A DNA stretch of 64,000 nt, taken from the NCBI GenBank assembly GCA_002118135.1, contig BDIU01000269.1, positions 124,001 through 188,000 on the forward strand. Direction: 5' to 3'. The notes under the pieces are model-generated. The model ran no database searches. It saw only the letters and a list, made by a program, of their open reading frames with translations, and was not told the DNA's origin. Source of the DNA: Trebouxia sp. TZW2008. Lineage: Eukaryota > Chlorophyta > Trebouxiophyceae > Trebouxiales > Trebouxiaceae. The position numbers were made by a program, and so were the translations under genes. Below are positions 22,001 through 33,052 of the stretch, piece after piece (the stretch's first letter is position 1; every line of letters begins with the position of its first letter).

Positions 22001-24829
22001 CAATCTGTGTCTCAAAGCCATGCAGTGTAACAGGCACAAGTGCTCACCTGACTAACAACCTGTTTTTGAGCTTAACAGCAAGAAGTGTCTTGTCATGTAT
22101 AGAGCAAACTCGTTCACCTGACTGGTAAGTTTCGCTTCAAGCAATTTGAACAATAGGACATGCCCAAAGTAGTTGGTGCCAATCTGGGTCTCAAAAGCAT
22201 GCCGCGTATAGCTCAAAAGCCACGCCATGACAGCAGCATTGCAGACCAAAAACTGAACAATGACAAAGATTGCACCAACTACTCATGCGTCATCCAAAAA
22301 CGTGACTGCATGGCCACTCAAAAGGTTGCCAGTGCCAAAGCTCACCTGACTGGCGAGTTCTGCTTCAAGAAGCTTGCGCAGCAGGAAATGGCAAAAACGG
22401 TTGGTGCCAATCTGTGTCTCAAAAGCATGCTGCGTATAGCTCAAAAGACACACCATGACGGCAGCATTGCAGACCAAAAACTGAACAATGACAAAAATTG
22501 CACCAACCACTCATGTGTCATTCCCAGACGTGACTGCATGGACACTAAAGTTGCCATTGCAAAGCTCACCTGACTGGCGAGTTTTGCTTCAAGAAGCTTG
22601 AACAGCAGGAAATGGCCAAAGTGGTTGGTGCCGATCTGTGTCTCAAAGCCGTGCTGCGTATAGCTCAGAGGTGTTGCCATGACAGCCGCATTGCACACTA
22701 GGACGTCTATCCGTTCTTCTTGGTTCAGCATCTGAGCTAGGTTGATGATGCTGTCAAAATTTGCCAGATCCAGCTGAGCCACCAGTACTTGACCCTGCAT
22801 CAGTAGGAGGTTCAGCATTTTAGTCAAAAATAATGTGACCATGCAACATCAGCAGCTTCAGTATTTGAGCTAGATCAAAGACGCTGCTGAGTCAGGCTCA
22901 GCCGCCAGTGCTTGACCCTGCATCAAAAGCAGCATGGCAAAGTGCATCAGGAATGCATTCATGGTGGAGTCAGCACCTGATCCAGATTCTTCACTGACTA
23001 TGGCAAGGATAGTGAAGAATGCCAGCTGCAGCATTTGAGCCAAATCATACTATAGCGATCTGCTTGATCCAATTGAGCCACCAAAATTTGATCATTGGAA
23101 GCAGCATGGCAAAGTGAATACGGTGTGTGCATTGACCCTGTGTGACATTATCTGCATTGGTAAAGTGGACACAACTTGCTTGTGTCAGCGCTGCATGCAA
23201 AAGTGCATTGCACACTTTGCAAACACAGCAGTAGCCTTTGGGCGATGCGGCTACAGGAAAATCTGTCACGGTGACTTGCTCACATATTGTGCAGCTCCCT
23301 ATGCAATTATGGAAACATGTCATGGTCACTAACTAAACGCTCATGTAGCTTCTTATGCAGTCGTCGGAGCATGGCATGGTCAATCACTTGACGACAGGAC
23401 AGCTGCTTCTGCAATTGCTGAAGCATGCCAAGGTGGCTAGCTCAACATCTGTACAGTTCCTGTTGAGATGCAGGAGCACATCCTTTGGATGAGCTCAATG
23501 CACGTTGCAGCTACTTGTGCCTTTATGAATACATGTCATATTGACCAAAATGATGCCTCTGCATCTAGTTCGGCACTTGTAAAAACATGTCATGGAGAAC
23601 ACCTTGGCGCTCAGCTGCTTTGCTGCCAGCTTTCCAGCCTTATTATTGCGGCTTGTCATGATAGCTGTAGTAATGCCTATGCAGCTACTATGCGTGTGTA
23701 GTGACAAGTCAGATGGTGCTGTTTTGCATCAGCTGTTTATCCAAGTACAAGAGAATGTGATGGTGGGACTACCTTAGTGCTTAGGCAGGTACCCATGCAG
23801 TTTCTAAAAATGCCATAGTCACGAGAGTTACACTGTGCCTTTTGTCATGCACTTATTGCAGCAGGGTATGGTGTTTGATGTGATGCCTATGCTACTTGTG
23901 CACCTGCCCAGGGTTGTTATGGTGACCCACTCGACAGTGTGCAGCTGCTTGTGCACTTGTAGATGGTCATGGTGACTACCTTAGTGCTCAGCTGTTTTAT
24001 TGCAAGCTGCACAGCTTCAACACCTTTGCCATGATGACTGCAATATTGCTTATGCAGCTGCTATTGCACTTCCAGCAGAATGTCATGGCGAGTCACCATG
24101 GTGCTGTCTTACAACAGCTGCTGATGCAGACACAAGGGACATGTATGTCGATGCCTATGCAGCGACTTACGCAGACTCAACAGCATGTCATATTGACTAC
24201 CTTGGTGCTCAGTTGCTTTGCTGCAAGTTGTCCAGCCTCAATGTTGCGGCTTGTCATGATGACTCGCGCACCAGCATTTGCCAACACCCTGACTGTTTCC
24301 AAGCCAATGCCTGCGATTCAAACAGACAGGCTGAATTGGCCTTATTTGGTTTGGATTTTGTATGCTACACTGAGAGAATGAGCCCATTGGTTGAGGCTTG
24401 CATGAGATTGCTGCCGCCAACATGATCAAGTGCGCCATTCTCAGCAGTCTCGAATTGACAAGTTGGCTTTCAAGGAAAGGCTGAACACGTAGCTGCAACC
24501 CAAAGCTCAAGAACATGTGGTGTAGGCTGTTCTGGTCTGACACAGGTGCAGCTAACACAAAAGAAAGATCTGACTCAATCATGGCGCTGCTTCTGCGACC
24601 GTGTCGCGTGTGCAAAAGCTTCGCGGTGATCAGCTGAGTTTGAGTTCAGGCACCCTCGCATCCGGCGTCATGGCTGATCAAAGCACCTGAGAACACACGC
24701 AAGCATACCTTGATTGCCGCCGGTGACCACGATGGTTTTGCCTGTGAGGTCATGCCCCGCTACAACCTCTTCTGCGGTTACTCTGCTCGGTCGTAGATCG
24801 TGCAGGAGGTGCGTCAGCGTCTGAGTCAT
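19083..24829 (-). CDS. Short-chain dehydrogenase/reductase (retinol-dehydrogenase-like)
   Basis: Exons: 24829-24709, 24310-24201, 22794-22570, 21438-21263, 20513-20448, 19877-19756, 19204-19083; 942 bp, 313 aa plus stop, phases consistent throughout. Classical SDR signs in order: the cofactor motif VVTGGNQGIG (TGxxxGxG, about residue 35); acidic DLANFDS; VLVCNAAVM (NNAG-like); QIGTNHFGHFLL; VVVVASAGH with the catalytic Ser; YGQSKSANILFA (YxxxK); LHPG.CKTNLQR; and the late VYAATSP.LLEKSGSYL. The length is normal for the SDR7C group (retinol dehydrogenase, WW-oxidoreductase or protochlorophyllide-reductase relatives). NADP(H)-dependent carbonyl/alcohol redox chemistry is likely; the substrate is unknown. 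No clear transit peptide is seen. Introns are swollen with copies of exon edges. Confidence 0.9.
20514..20720 (-). repeat. Copies of SDR exon 5 in intron 4
   Basis: An almost complete second copy of the 66-bp exon lies at about 20540-20620 behind a TATGCAG acceptor (HPAGSLRAFSLHPGN, then a GTAAG donor), with a third trace near 20700. The copy ends its frame-keeping part early, so the copy at 20448-20513, which continues to CKTNLQR, is taken as real. Confidence 0.7.
20740..21120 (+). other. Unexplained plus-strand ORF in SDR intron 4
   Basis: An 82-codon ORF at 20871-21119, rich in Gln, Arg and Met, runs against the host gene. It is preceded at about 20755-20800 by a 38-bp motif that recurs at 60975-61012. 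No family is recognised; it could be part of a small mobile element. Confidence 0.25.
21500..21610 (-). pseudogene. Broken duplicate of SDR exon 4 start
   Basis: A copy of VVVVASAGHTITDHYRGVD lies upstream of real exon 4. It carries TTAAGGTAG just after the acceptor, an in-frame stop, so it cannot replace the real exon. Confidence 0.75.
21740..22569 (-). repeat. Four copies of the SDR exon-3 donor side in intron 3
   Basis: The end of exon 3 (FETQIGTNHFGHFLLFKLLEA..ASQ|GTGAGC) recurs near 22340, 22120, 21970 and 21790, each with a GTGAGC-like donor. Identity falls with distance from the exon. Two copies also carry the upstream CNAAVM part. Confidence 0.85.
22850..24200 (-). repeat. Copies of the SDR exon-2 donor side in intron 2
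   Basis: Segments ending like exon 2 (MTSRN..AG.LAAKQLS.K|GT) occur near 23620 and 23980, with weaker versions between. The words CATGGCATGGT and GTCATGGTGACTACCTT recur every 110-170 bp. The array fills most of the 1.4-kb intron. Confidence 0.7.
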
Positions 24830-26150
24830 AGCTTCTAAGGTGTCAGCCGCATTTGCTGCTCGAGCTGCTGCCGCGCAAGTACCGCTTCTGCTGTAACTCC
24901 TTGTTCCTCGTTCTCCGCGGACGAGTTTGACCGGTTCAAATATATATAGCCACGACGCGGCCTAGCTCGCTTTTCCAGCAGGTAAGAAGGCAAAGGTCAG
25001 CTTCTGTGATGCTTGCGTGCGTGATTCGGCTACGCGGCGTCGCAAAACGTCAGACCGCACGCAGATACACCTCAAGTAAACCCGACCGGCCGGTGTAACG
25101 CATTGCCAGGTCCCGCAGCTACACCTCAAGTAAACCCTGTGCTTTGCTTTAGGGTTTTCAGATGTAACGCTTGCTCGCACACGACATCACATGTGCATGG
25201 TTGAGGCTAGACTGAACATCTGTGGCCAGACATGCAAGTCCAGCTCAAAAATTCGACATGTTTGTTCTACAGCACAATATATAATCCCATGATCAGACAG
25301 CCTCAAGACCTCTGACTCAGTGACAAGATTCAAAACTGCAGGTGCAGATCATGCTGCCGCAAAACTCTCAAAGCAATGTGATCTGATGCATCAAAATCGG
25401 TCTGTGCCACAGGACGCTTGCAACTGCAGCCACCAAAACCATTCACGACTTTTCAGTTCCATTAAAGTGGCAGAATGTCATTGACGTCTGCAGACATGTC
25501 AAAGTCGTTACAAATGTATGCATAAAGCTAATTATACATTCAAGAATCATCAGAATTCGAAGCGGCCACAGAATAAGGCGCTTACGGGCATTGAGTCCAG
25601 TCAGAAGTCTCACAAAGACTGCATCCATGGCCAGCTGCAGTACATGAATGGTCTTTAGCGCAATTGCCTAGAGGGTTGAGAAAGATGGTGCGAGAGTGAC
25701 TTGAGCATGCACAACTGCACAGCAAAGCAGTCAGCCCAAAAACTATCAACATGCTCAACTGTAGCAAACGGCCGTCAACTGGAAAAGCTTGCACTTGTCA
25801 TCATTTGCACATGAACAGGCCTCTCAAACACAAACGGCAGCCAAAATGGCTGCTTTAGTCCAAAATTTCATTACGTTATCCTTGCAATGCTACTAACCAT
25901 GAGTAATGTGCAAGGGGAAGAAGACACAGGTATTTTGGAGAAAAATCCTTCCCCTTGCCGCAACACCCTGCTCACCACATTACAATGCCCTTGCTATATA
26001 AATTGACCCCAAAAAATACCCAGTTGAAAATTCACTGATAAAATAAAACCTTGGCACCTCTGAAAGGTCGCACAGACTGGGTGATATACAGACTTGAAAA
26101 GGCCAAAAAAAGGTACCATTGTTCTGTAGTTCGTCTTCTCAATTGCATCT
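24830..26150. other. SDR promoter and bZIP 3' flank
   Basis: The 24840-25140 part is GC-rich and includes a TATA-like box and a direct repeat of ACACCTCAAGTAAACCC (near 25067 and 25121). TAAACCC and TTTAGGGTTTT at about 25131-25156 face each other like paired telo-boxes. From 25200 on the sequence is AT-richer with no supported gene. A minus-strand TGTAA near 25979 may mark the bZIP 3' end. Confidence 0.45.
24941..24948 (-). promoter_or_regulatory. TATA-like box upstream of SDR
   Basis: TATATATA about 112 bp before the start codon, inside an otherwise GC-rich promoter. It is nearly palindromic and could serve either strand. Confidence 0.5.
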
Positions 26151-26780
26151 GCAGATCTGCAACTCGACCGAAGCTGATCAGATCATCTGATCTTATCCCA
26201 GCTGATGAAGATCATCTTGGCTGATCAGATGAGATCAAATTGTCATAACCATCACATGTGCTTCAAGGGGACATGCAGGTGCAGTTCGCTCTGTGTGACT
26301 GTCTGTAGTAAGTGTACAATTTGTTGCCAACAGGCGTAATGCTCAAATATCATCTTGGCTGATCTGATCAGATCAGATCAGATGATCATTATCACAACAC
26401 GTGCAACAAGGGCACATGCAGGTGCAAGTTGCTCTGAGTGACTGTCTGTGTGACAACCTGTAGCAAGTGTATGATCTGCTGCCAGTCTGCATCATGCTCA
26501 AGATCATCTTGGCTGATCTGATCAGATCAGATCAGTTGATCAACTTCATCACATGTGCACTAGAGGCACGAAGGTGTAATTTGCTCTGCTTGACTGTCTG
26601 TAGGAAGTATAATATTTGCTGCCAGATGGCATAATGCTCAAGATCATCTTGGCTGAGCAGAGCAGATCAACTGATCATCCTCATCACATGTGTACCAGAG
26701 GCACATGCAGGTGCAAGTTGCTCTGAGTGACTGTCTGTAGCAAATGTACTATCTGTTGCCAGTTGGCATAATGCTCAAAA
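26150..26780. repeat. ~155-bp array of GATC-rich units at the bZIP 3' end
   Basis: About four and a half units. Each has GATCATCTTGGCTGATC, runs of GATCAGATCAGATC, then CACATGTGC...GCACATGCAGGTGCAAGTTGCTCTG and GACTGTCTGTAG. The first unit (26690-26780) is the 3' end of the bZIP coding exon itself, so the array looks like outward duplication of the end of that exon. Its palindromic GATC blocks could form hairpins. Confidence 0.8.
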
Positions 26781-29700
26781 TCATCCAACCCGTTTGGTTG
26801 CATGAGCTCTGCAATTGATGGCTCGTTACGCACTGATGCAAGCGCCTCTAACATGCGCAGCTTGTCAGGGCTGTACGGAAAGGCCTTCACCACACACAAG
26901 GCCTGCTGTCTCATGGTCAGGATCTGCAGCAGCAGAAGAAGAAGATCAGTGCTCAAAGTCATGAATCCATTTGATTGCATGAATCTTGCAACTGATGGCT
27001 TGTTGCGCACTGAAGCAAGGGGTTGACAGATGTGCAGCTTGTCAGGGCTGTACGGAAAGGCTTTTACCACACACAGGGCCTGCTGTCTCATGGTCAGGAT
27101 CTGCAGCAGCAGCAGCAGAAGAATTTTGGTGCTCAAAACCATCCCACCCATTTAGTTGCATTAGCTCTGAGTTCAGTGGCTCATTGCGCATTGACGCAAG
27201 GGCCTCTAGTATGCGCAGCTTGTCACGGCTGCATGGAAAGGCCTTCACCACGCAAAGAGCCTGCTGCCGAATAGTCAAGATCTACAATAGCAGCAGACGT
27301 GCAGTTGCACTTACTCAGTTGCAGTTCCATAAGCACAACAGACTAAAGAAGAGGAAGAGACTCAGGCTGGAGACGAAGAACAGTGACCAGATCAAGAAAT
27401 GGAACAGGAATGTTGGGTTTGTACGGAAAGGTCTTCACCACGCGAAGGGCCTGCTGCCCAACAGTCAGGATCTGCAATAGCAGCAAACACTTTGGATTCA
27501 AGGTGGAAAACTGTGTATGAAGAAGAGTGACTGGAATCAGTAGAGGGCCAGATTGTGCAGCTTGTCAGGGCTGTCTGGAAATGCCTGTGCCATACACAAG
27601 GCCTGCTGTCTCATGGTCAGGATCTGCAGCAGCAGAAGAAGAGACTCATGAAAAAGCATAAAAGTTTGCAAGTAAAGACGAGCAAGAGTGAACAAACAGA
27701 TCAGAGATGAAACGGATGCGTAGTCTATCAGGGCCGTGCGGCAAAGCTTTCACTGTGCAGAGGGGCTGCTGCCTTATAGTGAAAGAACACTGTCCAGCTG
27801 AAATGAACAAACAAGAGTCATGTCTCATAGTGAAAGAACACTGTCCAGCTGAAATTGAAGAAACAAGACTCACCGCAAAAGCTGCACACGAACAAACACA
27901 GGGAACTGAGCCAACACTGCTGCTGTGCTTTAGCTGCTGAGTAGTGCTGATCAGGCTGTCAGAACCAAAAAAACCCAAAGAAAAGGGGGAAAGGAGGAAG
28001 AAGAATGCGCAGGCAACGAAGAAGAAGAGCTTACCCTTTGCTCTTCAGTGGACAGCCTCAAAAAAAGCTGAAACATGGAATTGAGCTCTGAGCTCAGCGC
28101 TGCTGCTGTGCTGCAGCCACTGCCCATTCCTCACGACTCTGCAGTGAAGAAGAAGAGAAGGAAGAAGTCTGGAGAGAGAGATGACTCACCCCTCGCCCTT
28201 CGGTGGACAGCCTGAGAAAAGCTGAGACATGGAAATGAGCTCTGAGCTCAGCGCTGCTGTTGTGCTGCAGCTGCTGAGCAGTGCTCGTCACCTCACTGAG
28301 TCGGCTGCTGGGATCAAACTCAGCTTCAGATTCCTGCAGGCCTGTGGGCACCTGCTGCAGAAGCTGCTTGCGCTGCCGCCGCAAAGCGCCGAGGCGAGCG
28401 AAGAAGAGTCGACGGATGTGCATCATGCCTAGTTTCTGTCCCTCTGTCAACTGTAGGGTGGTCTGCAGTCAGAGCATCACATTTGTGGTCAATTTCTATG
28501 CATGCATCATGCTTGATTTCTATGCTTCTGTGAAGTGTAGTATGGTCTGCAGTCCAGAAAATCTTCACAGGCTTCACAGGGACTCTCAGATGACATTCAT
28601 TGTGCAGTTCATGTGGCATGAAGTGCTGCCGCTGCAAAGGGCCTAGCGGAGTGAAGAAGAGTCAGCGAATGTGCATCATGCCAAATTTCTGTCCCTCTGT
28701 CAACTGTAGTGTGGCCTGCAGTCAGAGCAAAACATTGTGATCAACTTCTGTGCTTCTGTCAAGTGTAGCGTGGCCTGCAGTCCAGAGGAGTTTCACAGGC
28801 TTCCCACCTGGCCGAAGGACTTTCAGATGACAACTCTTTTGTGCAGTTCATGCGGCATGAAGTGCTGCCGCCAAAGAGCACCGAAGCATGCAAAGAAGAG
28901 ACGAGGCGGATGTGCATCAGCAAGAGGAGATTCAGCTACCTTTTGCTGAAGTGTGGTTCAGCTATTAGGGTTGAGGAAAGAAATATCTTTTCTCAACCCT
29001 TTTTCCCCTCTTTCAGGAGAAAAAGAGAGGCTCTTTTTCCTCTTTCAGGAGAAAAAGAAAGGCTCTTCCCTGCTGTGACACACGCATTGTGGCGTGTGGA
29101 ATAGCGAGTTCAACGCGTCCTTATAAATGGTGGCACCTTTCCAGCACTTGCGCAAGGCAATTCTCGGATGAGACTTTGATATGCTAGCTTTCCTGCTGTG
29201 TAAGTTGGCTAGAGGGGATTTGGCTGCCTGCCTTTGAGTTGTGTTGCACATTGGTGTGACACACGCATTGTGTTGCACAGCATTGCGAGTTCAAAGCTTC
29301 CTGAGAGCTCATCTCATTCATGTGTACAAGGCTTGCAAAAGGCAAAGCATTGCAAGATGAAGCTCTGAAGCCACTTTGACCTTGCTACCCTGTGCAAAAC
29401 AGTGCACAAGTAACAGCAGTGTGCAACCAACTTCAACAGGAAACAGCAGAGGCACCCTTTGCAATTTCTGTTCTGAGCAAAACTTTGGAAGGGCCTTTAA
29501 ATGCTCGCTCTTTTAGTGTAAGCGTAAGTTAGCGAGAAATGATTCAGCTACCTTCCTGTTGACTTGTGTTGCAAGAAAATGCAACATGTGATTTGCATTG
29601 CACAGGGGATCACGATCGAGGTGACCTCAGAGTGGAAGGCGTCAATTCTACAAGGCTTGCACAAGGCAGAGTATTGGAGAGTGAAGCCATCAGCTCTGAA

Positions 29701-32445
29701 GCCACTTTAGCCTTGCTACCCTGTGCCACACAACAAGCGTGTCACAGCAGTGTGCGACAAACTAGGAACAGCAGAGGTACCCTTTGCGATTTCTGTTCTG
29801 AGCGAATCTATGAAAGGGTCTTCATATGCTCCCTCTTGTGAAGTGTAAGTCAGCCAGAGGAGATTCAGCTACCTTCAATTGAGCTGTGTTGCACACTCTT
29901 GCAATACATGATTTGTGCTGCACAGGGAATCCAAATGAAGGTGGCCTCAGAGTCAAGGGCAGTCTACAAGGTTTGCACAGGCAAAGCATTGGAGAGTGAA
30001 GCCACCAGCTCTGAAGCCACTTTAGCCTTGCTACCCTATGCCACACAACAAGCGTGCCACAGCAGTGTGCAACAAACTGGAAGCAGCAGAGGTACCCTTT
30101 GCGATTTCTGTTCTGAGCGAATCTTCGATGGGTCTTTGTATGCTTGTTCTTTTTAAGTGCAAGTTGGCGAGAGATGATTCAGCTTGCGGTTGATACACCA
30201 TGATCATGCATCCATAGGCTAGCGCCATGAAGGGAAACCCCTGAGGCAAAGTTGACCTCAGTATCAAGCTCTTGCAACTCAAGCATGTCTGTCAATGATT
30301 CATGGCTGCTGTGACAGCTTATCTTGTTGTCACTGATTTCTATCATCAGTACTCACATCATTGTCGTTGTTCTGGCCCTTTCCCTGATTGAAGGGTCCAA
30401 GCAATTAGGTGTTAAGGTTCAGAAGTAGCAAAGCAAGCAGCTTACAATGAGGTCATGATACCAAACATCTGGTAGCTGTTTGGCGCCAGGTCCCGGTCGG
30501 CCGTCCAGCCTGTTGCTCACATACGACACGAAGTCCTTAGCGTTACCGACCGCCAGGAAAATGCGCAGCCGATTGATGCCGTCCGTCCACCTGCGGAGCT
30601 CGTCTGACACCTCGAAGCTGTGCACGTCGGTGTTGATCTGTGGCTGATCCAATAAGCACCCGTAGATCTTCCTGGCATATGCCTGAAGCACCAAACATGC
30701 CCATCAGCACTTCGTTGCTTTTGTCCGTAGCTTGAAATGCTGCCATGCACTCATGCTTGAGAGATAGTTGCAGTCAGTACGCTGGAGCTTTGCCACAATT
30801 GCTGTCATAGATATGCAATTCATCATGCATAGCAGGGCAAATGGTGTCTTGCTGCATGCACATCCCGAAGCAGCTGATGAGGTAAAGAACAACAGCAGCC
30901 GGGACACAGCCCCATGATAAGCTGCCATCCAATCATGTCATCACTCACTTGTGACTTGTGATCATCACAAAGAAGCATCCACAATGAGCCATAGACGTCA
31001 AAGGCGCAGCAAGTCCATGACAACACAGAGTAAGGTTGTCATGTCCACAGATTGGTCACAGATCTGACCAATGACCTAGACAAGCCAGTTCACAGACAGC
31101 CCAGAAGGCCAAATGCTCACCGCATAGACATTGGAAAACTGGGTGAAGGGCATCTTGGCAATGTCTTGCACTGTTTTATGCACCTGCTGGTTGCTCAGCA
31201 CTGTCAATGTGATGGACTGCTGAGCGTCGACTAGGTGCAGTGAAGCTGATGCACATGCTGCCTGCAAACAAAGCAACATGGGTAACTTGGCAGAAAAAGA
31301 GCAACAAGTGCATAATACAGTTGCACAAAAGAGAGCGTCTGCTCTGTTGTTTGGGCTAAGTAAGCAACTGCTTGCCATGCATGATACCTTACGCAGTTGA
31401 CAGCTTGCAGATGAGCAGACATGGGCGCAACCAATGATTTTGTCTAGGAAGAGGTCGAGCAGAGCGACTGATGCAAGTTCACACCCGATTGAAGCACTTG
31501 GCAACATGATGCAGCAGCACAACAAGCTGTGATCCGTGCACTGCATGCATCGACTTGTGAATGATGCAATGCAGCGTTTGCTGCAGCTAATCTTGCGCGC
31601 TGCGCTCAAGTCTTGACAAGCCTCACATTTGGAGATGGATTTGCGCATGCACGTGTCAGAATGCATGCATGATGATATAGTGACATAGAAGCCAAGCCAC
31701 AGCAAAGGAAGTGTGCAACGCTGTGGCAAAGCACGCATGCCAATCTGCCTTGGTTGCAAAGTAGTATAGCAGCTGAATAACAGCAGCTGAATCATAGCAG
31801 CAGAACAACAGCAGCTAAACCATAGCAGCAGCAGAATAACAGCAGCTGAATCACAGCAGCTGAACCACAGCAAAGCAGATGTGCAAGCCTGAGACAAACC
31901 ATGGATGTCATCAAGCTGTACCTCACTAGGAGAAGATTTGAGGGCGCTGTCAGCAACAGCCTGAAGCAACGCATTCCTGGCTTCCAGCTGCAGCTGCTTG
32001 ACTTGAAGCTCGCTGACGCGGTTGCAGATTTCGGTCAGCTCGGCCTCTAAGCATGTCATACGAGCCTGTACGGCGTGAGCTGTTTGCACACGGTGGTACT
32101 AGCGCTAGGCATGGGCGTATCAGGCAGGATGCTGGACATTGAGGTCCCCACCTTGTGACGCTGGCGGAAACGCTGCTGCGCTTGCCGGTTTTGCGTTGTC
32201 TTGCGGGCGCACTTGTTGCGTGTGACAGGCTCAGACGGGTCCGTGTCTGCAGGTCCAACCGTACTGACCACAGAGGCGTCAGTACAAATCTTGACACTGC
32301 CGAGCTGTGCCACGGATGTGCCAGGATTGACCTCGATGCATCGACTGAAGTCCGGCTGAACAAGGTCTGCGCAGGTCTCCCATCCGGGAGGTTCTTCTAC
32401 TATGTCGGGCAGTTCAGGCCAGTACCCCAATTGCAAGCTGTGCAT
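26684..32445 (-). CDS. bZIP transcription factor, 6 exons
   Basis: Exons: 32445-32152, 32065-31922, 31261-31121, 30682-30446, 28450-28190, 26923-26684; 1317 bp, 438 aa plus stop, every intron phase 0. Basic region NRQAQQRFRQRHK (about residue 86) has the N-x7-R rule. Nine residues later a leucine starts heptads at LEAELTEICNRVSEL..KQLQLE..NALL, so N-x7-R-x9-L fits exactly; intron 1 splits basic region and zipper. The later parts match the long C-terminal region usual in algal bZIPs: MPFTQFSNVY, WYHDLI, LTEGQKLGMMHIRRLFFARL, ALRRQRKQLL, then ILTMRQQALCVVKAFPYSPD. The basic region resembles the Yap-like type. It should bind DNA as a dimer in the nucleus; target genes are unknown. A small extra phase-0 exon in intron 4 cannot be excluded. 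The chosen ATG is the first in frame. Confidence 0.88.
26924..27790 (-). repeat. Five copies of the last bZIP exon's start
   Basis: CTGCAG|ATCCTGACCATGAG, encoding ILTMRQQALC.VKAFP, recurs near 27103, 27275, 27470, 27630 and 27770, spaced about 150-195 bp. The copy at 27103 reads through in frame into the real exon. The real one (26923) is the last in transcript order and the only one reaching a plausible end. The others diverge after 30-50 codons. Confidence 0.85.
28028..28110 (-). repeat. Copy of the bZIP exon-5 donor side
   Basis: A repeat of the end of exon 5 with a GGTAAGC donor. One extra T shifts its frame, so a stop follows at once. It is a decoy or a dead copy. Confidence 0.65.
28460..28870 (-). 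repeat. Copies of the bZIP exon-5 acceptor side
   Basis: LTEGQKFGMMHIR appears again near 28700 behind a CTACAG acceptor but is followed by a stop. Weaker versions lie near 28540 and 28770. The spacing is about 120-240 bp. Confidence 0.7.
28967..29060. repeat. Hairpin and direct repeats in bZIP intron 4
   Basis: 28967-29000 is a 14-bp inverted repeat with one mismatch and a 6-bp loop (AGGGTTGAGGAAAG / CTTTTCTCAACCCT). Next comes GAAAAAGAG..CTCTTTTTC around 29017-29038 and a 31-bp direct repeat of CTCTTTCAGGAGAAAAAGA. Transcribed, it would fold strongly. Confidence 0.8.
29100..30250. repeat. ~290-bp tandem units in bZIP intron 4
   Basis: Three or four units, marked by CTCTGAAGCCACTTT.CCTTGCTACCCT..GC and ACCCTTTGC.ATTTCTGTTCTGAGC near 29360-29480, 29690-29800 and 30010-30120. 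No coding frame is kept across units. Confidence 0.75.
31760..31875. repeat. Short CAGCAGCTGAAYMA repeats in bZIP intron 2
   Basis: Irregular repeats of AGCAGCTGAATCA or AGCAGCTGAACCA, with CAGCAG spacers, just downstream of the exon-2 donor. Confidence 0.8.
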
Positions 32446-33052
32446 GCTAGACTGCACTGCGTCAGGAGGTGCAAAGAAAGTTTGCCCTGATGTAAATGGC
32501 ACAAGTCACGCGCATGAGATTATGGTGCACCTCGTAAGCTGTACGCTTCAAAATTTGATCCCGTAGAGTTCGCCAACGCTCGCGACTTGAAGCGACCAGA
32601 ACCCAGCGGAAGGTCTCCTTTTGTCAGATTACTCATCTACATGATTCGAGTCACGCATGTCGTGCTGTCGGATAGATCGTCTGGCGTAGAAGCTCGGCGT
32701 GGATAAGCGGATAAAATTACCTCATACTGCAGTGGGTCAGTCGCAGCAAGGCGTTCTTTTCTGGCAATTTGAAAGCCTGTGGACGGCCTCAAACCCTCTT
32801 TGCTTTGTAAAATTATTCTCTCTCTCTCTCACACAGGTACAACCTGTTTGCAAGCCTCAGGCCTGTGCAAGAGCAGCAAGTAACGCTAGCAAGGATGCAA
32901 GCCATAAGCTGTGGGTTAGCCTGCTGTAGTTTGACCAGCTGGATAGCAGCTCAATAGGTGAGAGGCTCAGGCTTTGAATGTCAGGAACAGTACTGTTTGT
33001 ACAGAGCTTGTGTAAGGGTCCCATGTTGCTACAGTGTGCAGTTGCATGGGCA
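32446..33052. other. bZIP promoter and fasciclin 3' flank
   Basis: The GC-richer 32450-32720 part is the likely bZIP promoter and leader. The 32860-33050 part is a copy of the last fasciclin exon lying past its stop codon. Confidence 0.5.
32857..33045 (-). pseudogene. Downstream duplicate of the fasciclin last exon
   Basis: A frame-shifted copy of the C-terminal block (CSN.GPL.KLCTN, then P..QSLSLSPIE and LASLLALL) follows the true stop at 33053. It would lie in the 3' UTR or beyond. Period about 140 bp. Confidence 0.7.

Noticed and set aside
32446..32502. Start of the bZIP at 32502
   Set aside because: The codon there is GTG. The first in-frame ATG is at 32445.
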